Shown: one piece after another, positions 50,351 to 59,039 of the stretch
Layout: each line of letters opens with the position of its first letter
How positions within the stretch are numbered: the stretch's first letter is position 1
Translations under genes and position numbers: made by a program
The notes under the pieces: generated by a model
Databases searched by the model: none
What the model was told of the DNA's origin: nothing
The model's input: only the letters and a program-made list of their open reading frames with translations
Assembly (NCBI RefSeq): GCF_003149085.1
Contig: NZ_QGDT01000001.1
Span: forward strand, 496,001 to 560,000
Direction: 5' to 3'
DNA: 64,000 bases
Origin: Dyadobacter jejuensis
Lineage (GTDB): Bacteria; Bacteroidota; Bacteroidia; Cytophagales; Spirosomataceae

Positions 50351-53300
50351 TTAGAAAGAAAAACTGAGGTTCACTCCGATACTTCTGGAGCTAGGAAGCT
50401 GTCCATACCCGAAGCCTTGGGCGTTTCCACCTTTCGAATCGAACTCAGGGTCCACATGTGGCGTATTCTTGAATATCATCCATACGTTTCTTCCTACTAG
50501 GGACAATTTGGCCGACTCAAAAAATGTTTTCTTGAGCAAAAACATCGGCAAGCTGTACCCTAAAGAGAGTTCTCTCAGTTTTACATAGCTAGCGTCAAAA
50601 ATAGCCGCTTCGTGGTTGGTTCTTGGGTTGTTATAACCATAGAACTCCTTGGCCGGGATGATGACGTCGTTGGGGATATAGTTTCCATCGGGGCCTAGTT
50701 GTACCCCGTCGCCTATCACCCCTTCTTCTCTACCCACGCCAGTCTCGGCATACTGGCCCGTCCAACGGCCGGTAGCGGTTCCTTCGTCGAAGATTACTCC
50801 GCCCATTCTCACGTCTATCAATGACGATAAGGTGATGCCTTTGTAGGTGAATACGTTGGTAAGTCCTCCCGTCCACTTAGGTTGGATATTTCCTAAATTA
50901 ATGGTTCCGCTGGCCAATTGAGGTAGCCCATCCTTGTAAACAATCTCTCCTTCGGGGGAGCGTTCCCATCCTTTTCCATAGAAAGTACCATAGGCCTCAT
51001 TGACCCGTGCTTCAGAGGTCATCCCTCTTTGGGTGGTGATGGTGTAGGTAGTCAATCCTTCTGCCAAAGAAAGTACCTTGTTTTTGTTTTTGGCAAAGTT
51101 CAGGCTGACATCCCAAGAGAAGCCATTGCTGAGCTTGATGGGGTTGGCATTGACCATGATTTCAATCCCTTTATTCGATACAGCCCCGGCATTAAGTACG
51201 CGAGAGTCGTATCCACTCGACTTAGAGATCTCTACAGCCAAAATCTGATCCCTGGTTTTTTGTTCGTAATAGGTGAAGTCTAATCCGATTTTACCTTTAA
51301 ACAAACGGATATCTGCACCTAATTCCAAACCGGTGGTGATTTCCGGCTTCAGCCCTGAGTTGGGGATCTTAACGGCTTCAGCGAACTTGGTAAGCTGGCC
51401 GTTCCAGGATCCGCTGGCGGTGAAAGTTTGTTGCAAGGCATAGGGCGTTGCGTCGTTACCCACTTGGGCGAGGCTGGCTCTTAACTTACCAAAGCTTAAC
51501 ACACTGCTCTGTATGTTCAGTAGGTCGGTTACTACCGCACTTACGGAGGCAGAAGGGTAGAAGAACGAGCGGTTGTTGCTCGGCAGGGTGCTCGACCAGT
51601 CATTGCGGGCCGTCAGATCCAAAAAGAGCATATTCTTCCATCCTAGTTGGGAGGCAGCAAACAGACTTTGAACCTTCGATTTGGTGATCTCACTCTCTAT
51701 CGTGTTTGAGCTCGCCACGGAATTGGCGGCGTTGTACACCCCGTCTACTACCAGTTCGTTAACATAGAAGTAGTTACGCTTGGAGTAGTTGGTGCGCTGT
51801 ACTCCACCACCTTGTAGGTTAAGAGAGAAGTCGGAGCTGATGTCCTTGTTGAAGGTCAAGATAAAGTCGCTGTTGGTCTCTTGGTTTCTTAACACCTCTT
51901 CGCTGTACTTTCCAGGGGTCGTGTTGCCATTACGGGTCCTTTCGAAATTGGCCACGTTGATCCGGGTGTCAGACCATACATCGGTTCCTGATCGTAACAT
52001 CAGGCTAAGCGAAGGCAATATTTGATAGTTAAAGGATAAATTCCCTAAGAGGCGATCCTTCTCATTAGCATTGGGCAGATGGTCTTGGATATAGAATGGG
52101 TTAGTAAAATATTTATGCTGCCAGTTTGGGGGCTCCGTGTCTCCTTCTTTTTGGATGTGAATGTCGGCATAGTCTTCGTAGTTTCTTAACTGATCCCAGT
52201 TTAGCTGGCGGTGGGCCCAAATAAACTCCGAACCCGAAGTGTAGCCGCGGTTGTCGGCACCCGACTTAATGTATTCGGCCGATAGGGCTACACTCAGTTT
52301 ACTGGTAAGGTTATAACCTGAGTTGATTTTAAAGTTGTAACGGTGGTAGTCGTTATTATGGGCAATGCCTTTTTGGTTGGTATGGCCGAGGCCTAGGCGG
52401 AAGTACCCGTTATCGTTTCCACCCGATAGGGCTACACTGTTAGAAATGGTGCGTCCAGTATCCCAAAATTGTTCCCAGTTGTCTGGTTCTGGGACGAGTG
52501 CATACACCCCTTCACCAGTTTGCCAGTCTCTTACCAGCCGACCATCCATGGGAGCTCCCCAGCTTTCGTCGGTTCCTTGGGTACCCGTCAGAGGGGCATT
52601 GGGACCATAGGCGGCTCTGTACTGCTCTACTTGTAAGGGATCCGAAAAGCCAGAGCTCCATCCATCGGAGTACCAGGTTCTGTATCCATCTCCTCCACCA
52701 TAGGTGTTTTGGAAATTAGGTTTGATCCAAGGCCTTTCAAAGGTAACGTTGGAGTTGACCGACACGCCGATCCCTTTCGTTCCTTGTCCCGTTTTGGTAG
52801 TGATCAGGATCACCCCATTGGCCGCTCTAGATCCGTACAGGGCCGCAGCGTTAGGTCCTTTTAGTACCGATACATCCTTGATATTGTCGGGATTGACTTC
52901 CGACATCCCTCCACCAAATCGATTCTCGGCGGCCGAAGAGGTACTTTGTTGCATAGGGACCCCATCGATTACGATCAGGGGCTGGTTATTGCCCGAGATG
53001 GAGCCGGCCCCACGTATTTGTACCGTGGAGCCACTTCCGGGACCACCGTTTGACTGTATCCTTACACCGGCGATTTTACCGGATAGGGCGTTGGTTACGT
53101 TCGTTGAGCGAGATTCGGTCAAGCTACTTCCTTTGACCTCCTGAACGGTATATCCTAAGGCTTTCCTTTCCCTTTCTATACCAAAGGCGGTTACTACCAC
53201 CTCAGCCAGTTGCCGAGTGTCGGCAATGAGGCGTATGTCAAATTTGGACTTGTTGCCTACTGGAATCTCTTGAATTAGGAATCCGACATATGAAACCACC

Positions 53301-53521
53301 AAGGTTCCTTCGGTAGTCCCTTCAGTCGGTATCACGAAGCTGAATTTTCCGTCAGCGTCGGCATTGGTACCGATGTTGGTACCCTTATAGATCACAGATG
53401 CCCCTGCTAGGCCTAGGCCATCGTCATTGGCCGTAATGGTCCCACTGATCTCCCGCGTTTGGGCCTTGGCCAACGTCGAAAAAATACAGACCCATACAAC
53501 TAGGTGTAAAATTTTGCGCAT
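50351..53521 (-). CDS. SusC/RagA-type TonB-dependent receptor
   Basis: Complete SusC-type outer-membrane importer, 1056 residues. After the signal peptide (ends AKAQ) the carboxypeptidase-D regulatory-like domain is at residues 23-100 (REISGTITANDDGLGLAGASVIYKG), then the plug with LIVIDGVPM and NAAALYGSRAANGVILITTK near residue 225, then a long barrel ending in SFSF. It is 136 bases downstream of a flavin amine oxidase gene on the same strand and followed by SusD and a lipoprotein. The link to an amine oxidase suggests peptide or amino-acid derivatives as cargo rather than glycans; this is inference. Confidence 0.95.
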   Translation of the reverse strand: MRKILHLVVWVCIFSTLAKAQTREISGTITANDDGLGLAGASVIYKGTNIGTNADADGKFSFVIPTEGTTEGTLVVSYVGFLIQEIPVGNKSKFDIRLIADTRQLAEVVVTAFGIERERKALGYTVQEVKGSSLTESRSTNVTNALSGKIAGVRIQSNGGPGSGSTVQIRGAGSISGNNQPLIVIDGVPMQQSTSSAAENRFGGGMSEVNPDNIKDVSVLKGPNAAALYGSRAANGVILITTKTGQGTKGIGVSVNSNVTFERPWIKPNFQNTYGGGDGYRTWYSDGWSSGFSDPLQVEQYRAAYGPNAPLTGTQGTDESWGAPMDGRLVRDWQTGEGVYALVPEPDNWEQFWDTGRTISNSVALSGGNDNGYFRLGLGHTNQKGIAHNNDYHRYNFKINSGYNLTSKLSVALSAEYIKSGADNRGYTSGSEFIWAHRQLNWDQLRNYEDYADIHIQKEGDTEPPNWQHKYFTNPFYIQDHLPNANEKDRLLGNLSFNYQILPSLSLMLRSGTDVWSDTRINVANFERTRNGNTTPGKYSEEVLRNQETNSDFILTFNKDISSDFSLNLQGGGVQRTNYSKRNYFYVNELVVDGVYNAANSVASSNTIESEITKSKVQSLFAASQLGWKNMLFLDLTARNDWSSTLPSNNRSFFYPSASVSAVVTDLLNIQSSVLSFGKLRASLAQVGNDATPYALQQTFTASGSWNGQLTKFAEAVKIPNSGLKPEITTGLELGADIRLFKGKIGLDFTYYEQKTRDQILAVEISKSSGYDSRVLNAGAVSNKGIEIMVNANPIKLSNGFSWDVSLNFAKNKNKVLSLAEGLTTYTITTQRGMTSEARVNEAYGTFYGKGWERSPEGEIVYKDGLPQLASGTINLGNIQPKWTGGLTNVFTYKGITLSSLIDVRMGGVIFDEGTATGRWTGQYAETGVGREEGVIGDGVQLGPDGNYIPNDVIIPAKEFYGYNNPRTNHEAAIFDASYVKLRELSLGYSLPMFLLKKTFFESAKLSLVGRNVWMIFKNTPHVDPEFDSKGGNAQGFGYGQLPSSRSIGVNLSFSF

Positions 53522-53657
53522 AATATATAGGTTTGGATAAGTTAATTAATCAAAGATTATTGGTTTAAAAAAAGGAGTCTTATGCTGTATCGATACCGAC
53601 CAATAGCTCCTTTTAATACTTCGTTAGAGCGACGTTTAAAACGATCTTAGGACCTCA

Positions 53658-54920
53658 TTAAAGGAGCCTGCCCAAGGCGAAGATCGGATTAACGGCAAGG
53701 TCACCGTTGACGGTGTTTGCTGCCATTTCCCCAAAAGAAGCACCATGCTTATACCCGTGTCCTGAGCCTCCACCCATTACCCAGAGGTTGTCTACTCCGG
53801 GATGCTTGTCGAGGATAAATTCCCGGTCGGGGGTTTCGGTATATTGGCATACCCGCTGCTCGAGGATGGGTCTTCCGGTTAGCTTGGGGAATCGAGATGC
53901 CACTATTTTCTTGGCATGGTCCATCTCGTCTAGAGTTACATAACGTTGGTAAGTATCGAACTTGTCGGTAATAATGTCGTTTCGGATATCCCAAGCCACT
54001 TTAAAGCCTCGATATTCGCATCCAGGCATTCCGTAAGCCCCAAATTCCTTGTCGCGGTTAAACCAGGTTGGTAGGGTATTCTCCATCAAGTCGGAAGCAC
54101 CGGCTGGAGAGGCTATAAAGAATGCAGCTTGTCGGGTGACGATGAGTTTTTTGGTGAGTTCAGGGAATAGCCTGACCAACCAAGGCCCACAGGCAAATAC
54201 GAAACCGTCGGCCTCTATGGTGGTATTGTCCGCCAATAGGATAGAAGTGGCTTTTCCGCCTTTAATGTTTTCTTTCTTTACTTGCTGCTGGACGAATTTC
54301 CCCCCTTCTTTGACAAATAAATCGCGGACGGCCTCACAACCCTGACGGGCTTTTAAGAAGCCGGCGGTAGGGTCGAAGAACACCTCTTCCAAATCGTCCG
54401 TTTTTACGCCTGTCCATCGCTTACCCGCTTCACTGGGTGTGAGCATTTCCACGTCAATTCCTGCCTTTTTATACATGGGTAAAGAGGCCTTTAAACCCGG
54501 ATCGTTACCATTCTTATAAAGGGCCATCAATCCATTTTGATAGAGTATTTTCTTGCCCATTTTGGCCTCGTTTTCTTTCCAAAGCTCTAGGGATCTTAGC
54601 ACCATATCGAAATAATGCTGCTTTTCCCCATATAGGGCTCTGATGAGGCGCGTCTCTCCTCCCGAGCTGGCTTGGTTATTCCCAGGGCCGAACTGGTCGA
54701 CGAGGGTAACGTCATACCCTTTACGTAACAAATGCAGGGCGGTCCAGCCTCCAAAGGCTCCCGCTCCAATGACAACTAGTTTTCCACTTTTGGCATTCGA
54801 ACGATTTTGGGTCTGCGCTTTAATGGTTCCGGATGGTAATAGACTCCCAAGGGCCGTTGCGGCAGCTCCTTGAACACCATATTTAAGTAATTGTCGTCTG
54901 TTTAGACCTTTGTCTTCCAT
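53658..54920 (-). CDS. FAD-dependent amine oxidase, N-methyltryptophan/sarcosine oxidase-like, with Tat signal
   Basis: A 420-residue flavoenzyme of the sarcosine/N-methyl-L-tryptophan oxidase group, which oxidises N-methyl or secondary amino acids with oxygen to the amine, formaldehyde and hydrogen peroxide. The N-terminal LNRRQLLKYGVQGAAATALGSL is a Tat signal, so the enzyme should be exported. The FAD motif IGAGAFGGW is at residues 51-59, followed by ASSGGETRLIRALYG; the C-terminal VCQYTETPDREFILD and WVMGGGSGHGYKHG are family motifs. It is the first gene of a probable operon with SusC, SusD and a lipoprotein. Confidence 0.88.
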   Translation of the reverse strand: MEDKGLNRRQLLKYGVQGAAATALGSLLPSGTIKAQTQNRSNAKSGKLVVIGAGAFGGWTALHLLRKGYDVTLVDQFGPGNNQASSGGETRLIRALYGEKQHYFDMVLRSLELWKENEAKMGKKILYQNGLMALYKNGNDPGLKASLPMYKKAGIDVEMLTPSEAGKRWTGVKTDDLEEVFFDPTAGFLKARQGCEAVRDLFVKEGGKFVQQQVKKENIKGGKATSILLADNTTIEADGFVFACGPWLVRLFPELTKKLIVTRQAAFFIASPAGASDLMENTLPTWFNRDKEFGAYGMPGCEYRGFKVAWDIRNDIITDKFDTYQRYVTLDEMDHAKKIVASRFPKLTGRPILEQRVCQYTETPDREFILDKHPGVDNLWVMGGGSGHGYKHGASFGEMAANTVNGDLAVNPIFALGRLL

Positions 54921-56162
54921 TTAAATTTTGTTTAGTGGTTATTTTTCTTAAGATTTCAGGGTGATAGCTGAATGGGTATTTTGATATTTGTTTTGGCTAC
55001 TACTTGGATACTAAAAATTCCAAGTAAGCACCAATATTTTATGGTTTGAACACAAAGCTTCTCCGTTCAGATAATTGGTCATTATCTGTCAAAGAGCTAT
55101 TGTTTTACGAGAGGCCCTATGGACCAGAAAAAAGAATTCTTGGAGCCGCCTAGGCAGCTTAATTTTTCGTGTTTCTGGAAAAGTTAAATTTTATGGATTT
55201 TGGTTAATCTTGCTTATGCAATAGGTTCCCATGGACCACTTTCGGTGGCCTAGAGAAACAATCTCGGATACAGCGTGGTGCGGCGTAACTATATCCTTTC
55301 TTGATGTTTGTATTTCAAATATACCGAATATGTGATTATTAGCAATATAAAAGATCAGAAAAATAGATATTTGTACAATATTAATTTGTTGTTCCTGATA
55401 TTTTCAATATAATATTGCAATAGTCCATAATTTACAGAAAGGTCATTCGGCAAGCGGCCATAACTTTTAACCGACGGGGGGCAATTGTTTTTGTTCAAGA
55501 CTTAGTGCGTTTATAATCACCATATTGAATGAATACAAAATAAATGGCAATAAGCAAATGGACGGTATGATTGGTAAATAATGCGAAAAGAGGGAGGATG
55601 GTAGTCGTGGAATGACTGGCTTGGTGTTGGCTAGTATCCATATATAAAAATCCTCAACAAGGGATATATGTTATCCTTGATGAGGAATGGTGTTTCTGCA
55701 TTTCTGATTCTTAATAACCTAAAGAGGATGCGTTCTTTTGCAATTAACCCAATAAAATCCAAATCTTAAGCCGAAGGTAAAGGGAGTATTTTTTTAAGAT
55801 GATGATTACTCCGATTCCATTGCATTATTATCTCATATATGTTTCTCGGCTTTGCTATCGAAGAGTTGGCCGACTTTGGTGCCGGTGCATGGGGATCGGT
55901 TGGTGCTTCGCAGGAAATACTATAAGAACGACGTGAGAAGGTCCACACCTGTCGGTGAGCTCGTGAATGAGTCGAGGTAAGTCACAAAAAAGAAAGGATC
56001 ATCGCCTAAAGGCATTTCGCTGGTGAACCAGGCCACCTATTTTCGCTCTGCGAAATGGGCTCTGGCCTTTGTATAGGGAGATCCCACCACTGTTTTAGTT
56101 GATGACCTGGATGGTCATGAAGCTTCTTTCAAACCCTAGTTCGAAATTGAGATGTGGGACTT
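54921..56162. other. Long gene-poor region
   Basis: About 1.24 kb with no convincing gene. The part 54921-55640 is AT-rich and lacks long frames. A minus-strand terminator lies at 55646-55686. From about 55800 to 56160 composition becomes more coding-like: one plus-strand frame runs from 55798 with a single stop near 55977-55979 to about 56080, giving fragments such as PVHGDRLVLRRKYYKNDV and SLVNQATYFRSAKWALAFV, and another encodes MFLGFAIEELADFGAGAW. I see no homology I can name. It may be a decayed gene or untranslated RNA. Confidence 0.5.
55646..55686 (-). terminator. Minus-strand rho-independent terminator
   Basis: Arms TCCTCAACAAGG and CCTTGATGAGGA (about 55651-55662 and 55675-55686) pair with one mismatch, and on the minus strand the stem is followed by TTTTTATATA. 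The nearest annotated minus-strand gene ends 477 bases upstream at 56163. Confidence 0.6.
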
Positions 56163-56744
56163 TTATTCGCTTCTGTGCCATCTATTGGCAATGGTCAATG
56201 AATAGTCTAAAAACTTCTGGGCCGATTTTTCGTAAAAGGCGTTGCCCAAACTGGTCCCATCGTCGGCGAGTTGGTTGTGCGTCTCGTGCGATTCCAAAAT
56301 TAGAGGGGAGATTACCGAATGCTGATTCAGAAAGCTGATCAATTTTCCCAGCACCGTGCCTATTTCCGTACAAGGCCTCCTTCCACCACGGCCTCGGGAT
56401 ACACCTGCTAGGGCGAAAACCTTGTTATCGAATAGATAGGAGAAGTCTTTTTGCCCCAACTGATGCAGGGCATTGATCAGCTCTCCGCTGGTGATCCAGT
56501 TATATTCAGGAATTACAAAGATCACTAACTCGGCTTCCTTCCATATATCTATGAGGTTCGATTGAAATTGGGTAAGCGCGCTGGCCTTCAAGCTCGACCT
56601 TCCTACCATGGGGATGTCGATCTCCTCAAAGTTGGCTACCCGTATCCGATGCTCGGTATTAGCCAGGCTCTTGGCCATATATTTGGCTACTTTTAAGGAG
56701 TTGCTCCCTTGGCGGGGCGAGGTCGAAATGATGGCTATCTTCAT
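56163..56744 (-). CDS. NADPH-dependent FMN reductase-like flavoprotein
   Basis: A 193-residue flavodoxin-fold enzyme. IAIISTSPRQGSNSLKVAKYM is the FMN phosphate-binding start, and VIFVIPEYNWITSGELINALHQLG matches the NADPH-dependent FMN reductase family (flavin contact P-E-Y-N). These enzymes reduce FMN, quinones or azo compounds. It is downstream of hemH with a 45-base gap and may be the last gene of the arginine/haem transcript. The substrate is unknown. Confidence 0.9.
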   Translation of the reverse strand: MKIAIISTSPRQGSNSLKVAKYMAKSLANTEHRIRVANFEEIDIPMVGRSSLKASALTQFQSNLIDIWKEAELVIFVIPEYNWITSGELINALHQLGQKDFSYLFDNKVFALAGVSRGRGGRRPCTEIGTVLGKLISFLNQHSVISPLILESHETHNQLADDGTSLGNAFYEKSAQKFLDYSLTIANRWHRSE

Positions 56745-56789
56745 GATTAAATCGATTTTTAGTGTGTTGAAGTATAAGGCTGCGTTATT

Positions 56790-57854
56790 TTACGCATTTT
56801 CTACCAAGTCTACCAGGGTTTCTATCCAGATATCGCTATCGTTTAGGCTTTCTACCAGTTGCCAATGCTCGCCTCCATTTTCTTCGAAAAGCTCCTTGTA
56901 CTCGTCACCTACCTCTATGGTAGTTTCTAGGCAGTCGGCTACAAACGATGGGGAGAAGGCCAGAACACTCTTGACACCTTTGGCAGTTAATTGAGGGATA
57001 ATCTCGTCGGTGTAGGGCTTGATCCATGGGGTCTTGCCCAGTCGCGACTGAAAGCAGGTGGTATACTCGCCTTCTTTTAACCCGAGTCCTTTTGCCAACA
57101 AACGGGTGGTCTCGAAACACTGCGCCCTATAGCAATGCTGGTTGCGATGGTTGAGCACGTCGCAGCAGCTTCCAAACTGGCACTGCTCATTGGTAACGTC
57201 GCCCTTGGTAATTTGCCGCTCTGGTAGGCCATGGTAGCTAAATACCACATGGTCGTACTTCCTTTGGGCCATGTATTTTTTGCCGAGGTTTACGAAGCCC
57301 TCAATAAACTTGGGGTGGTCCAAGAAGCGGTTCACGAAGCGTAGCTCAGGGAGTACCTCCCAGTCTTTGATGGTCTCCATCACCAATTTATATACCGATC
57401 CCGTAGAGGCAGATGCATATTGGGGGAAAAATGGGATTACAATGATATCGGTAAAACATTCCTTCCGTAGCTCCGTAAGCGCCGATTCTATACTCGGACT
57501 TTGGTAACGCATGGCTAGTTTAACTACAAAGCGTTCGCCTAAGGCCTTTTGAAGCTTTTCTTCTACCGAATAGCCATAGATTTTGAGGGGTGATCCTTCA
57601 GGTAACCAGAGTTCCTTGTATACTTTTGCCGACTTGGGCGCTCTGAAAGGGGCAATGATCAGGTTAATCAACAGCCATCTGTTCAGATAAGGAATGTCTA
57701 TCACACGCTCGTCCATCAGGAATTCGCGTAGGTACTTCCGTACGTCGGGTACCGAAGGACTGTCGGGTGTACCCAGGTTAACGATCAATACACCCGTTTT
57801 ACGAATGGAGGGGATATTTTTTAGTTCTGAAGTTTCTTGAGAATCGAGCATCAT
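56790..57854 (-). CDS. hemH: Ferrochelatase
   Basis: Inserts iron into protoporphyrin to make haem; 354 residues. TGVLIVNLGTPDSP is the N-terminal signature and FSYHGLPERQITKGD carries the catalytic histidine. A cysteine-rich stretch follows (CQFGSCCD, then CYRAQC), as usual in this phylum; whether it binds metal is unknown. The frame runs 11 codons further upstream, but ATG 57854 (MMLDSQETSE) fits better. It begins 72 bases after the carbamoyltransferase gene, so the two may be co-transcribed, although their pathways differ. Confidence 0.94.
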   Translation of the reverse strand: MMLDSQETSELKNIPSIRKTGVLIVNLGTPDSPSVPDVRKYLREFLMDERVIDIPYLNRWLLINLIIAPFRAPKSAKVYKELWLPEGSPLKIYGYSVEEKLQKALGERFVVKLAMRYQSPSIESALTELRKECFTDIIVIPFFPQYASASTGSVYKLVMETIKDWEVLPELRFVNRFLDHPKFIEGFVNLGKKYMAQRKYDHVVFSYHGLPERQITKGDVTNEQCQFGSCCDVLNHRNQHCYRAQCFETTRLLAKGLGLKEGEYTTCFQSRLGKTPWIKPYTDEIIPQLTAKGVKSVLAFSPSFVADCLETTIEVGDEYKELFEENGGEHWQLVESLNDSDIWIETLVDLVENA

Positions 57855-57926
57855 AATTTCATAATAGAGGACATTTTTTATGCCCAAATTGGTACATGGT
57901 TGGGTTGGAGCGAATGAAGAAACCCG

Positions 57927-58877
57927 TTATTTCATTCCAAGGAGAATCTCTCTTAAGGCAGCCTGAGCAGCCCATTCCCTGTTGGCGGCTTGTTCGATGA
58001 CCAAGGAGTGTGGGCCGTCGAGCACCTCGTCGGCCACTTTCATGTTGCGACGCAGGGGCAGGCAATGCATAAACTTACCATTATCGGTGAGGCTCATCTT
58101 GTCGTTGGTGATCATCCAGCTTGGGTCGCTGCTCAGCACCTGCCCATAGTGCTCGTAGGACGACCAATTTTTTCCGTAAACGAAGTCGGCACCTTCTAGG
58201 GCTTTATCCTGGTCATAGATCACCTGGCCCTTACCCACAAAATCGGGCGAAAGGTCATACCCTTTCGGATGGGTGACGACCAGTTCAACCTCGGCATGGT
58301 TCATCCATTCGCAGAACGAATTGGCCACCGCCTGGGGTAGAGGTTTGAAATGAGGAAGCCAGGTAAGCACCACTTTGGGTCTTTCCTTGAGCTTGAATTC
58401 TTCGATGGTGATGCAGTCGGCCAAGGATTGTAATGGGTGGCGTGTGGCCGATTCCAAGTTAATTATGGGTACACCAGCATATTTTTTGAACTGTTGAAAA
58501 ACAATTTCCTGATAATCCTTCTCCCGGTCCGACAGGGAGGCAAACGAACGGATCCCGATGATGTCGCAATAGCTACCAATAACGGCGGCGGCTTCTTTGA
58601 CATGCTCGGCTTTGTCGCCATTCATGATTACCCCCTCTTCCATCTCCAGGCCCCAGCCGTCTTGCCCTACGTTCATCACGATGACGTTAAGGCCAAGGTT
58701 TTGCGCCGCTTTCTGGGTGCTTATCCTGGTACGTAGGCTCGAATTGAAAAATAACAGACCGATGGTCTTGTTTTTTCCCATTTCCTGATCGCCAAATGGA
58801 TTTCTTTTGGCAACAATGCCACTAGTGATCAGCTGACTCAGGTCTGGAACGTCTTGGAAGGATAAAAAATGTTTCAT
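57927..58877 (-). CDS. argF': N-succinylornithine carbamoyltransferase (SOTCase)
   Basis: Transfers carbamoyl from carbamoyl phosphate to N-succinylornithine in the Bacteroidota arginine pathway; 316 residues. The carbamoyl-phosphate motif is NSSLRTRIS at residues 45-53 and HCLPLRRN near the end. Against the N-acetylornithine enzyme of Xanthomonas, the segment DGDTEEH reads NGDKAEH here, so the specificity position (Glu92 there, Pro90 in Bacteroides fragilis) is Ala90. Published work shows that E92A, among other replacements, turns the acetylornithine enzyme into a succinylornithine enzyme. It follows argD by 162 bases with a hairpin between. Confidence 0.9.
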   Translation of the reverse strand: MKHFLSFQDVPDLSQLITSGIVAKRNPFGDQEMGKNKTIGLLFFNSSLRTRISTQKAAQNLGLNVIVMNVGQDGWGLEMEEGVIMNGDKAEHVKEAAAVIGSYCDIIGIRSFASLSDREKDYQEIVFQQFKKYAGVPIINLESATRHPLQSLADCITIEEFKLKERPKVVLTWLPHFKPLPQAVANSFCEWMNHAEVELVVTHPKGYDLSPDFVGKGQVIYDQDKALEGADFVYGKNWSSYEHYGQVLSSDPSWMITNDKMSLTDNGKFMHCLPLRRNMKVADEVLDGPHSLVIEQAANREWAAQAALREILLGMK

Positions 58878-58989
58878 TTATTAGGTATCGTATTTTACGA
58901 CGGTTAAGGTCTTTTTATAGGTTTTTGGCTTTGGGATGTATATAGTACAATTTTTGGTCCTATACAGTTGCCCAAGTCCTCGATTTTTA

Positions 58990-59034
58990 ATTGGCCTCTT
59001 AGGAGGAGTATCAGGAGATTCCTAAGAGGCCAAT
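58990..59034. repeat. Intercistronic hairpin between argD and argF'
   Basis: Perfect 15-bp inverted repeat ATTGGCCTCTTAGGA (58990-59004) / TCCTAAGAGGCCAAT (59020-59034), ending 5 bases after the argD stop (minus strand). No T-run follows, so it is not a classic terminator; it may control mRNA processing or stability. Confidence 0.65.
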
Positions 59035-59039
59035 CGATG

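Noticed and set aside
55766-55948. A 60-codon minus-strand frame upstream of the terminator at 55646-55686
   Set aside because: Low-complexity product with many Ser and Pro and no similarity I know; position before a terminator is suggestive but not enough.
56099-56338. A 79-codon plus-strand frame
   Set aside because: Mostly antisense to the FMN reductase gene; composition of the product is not protein-like.
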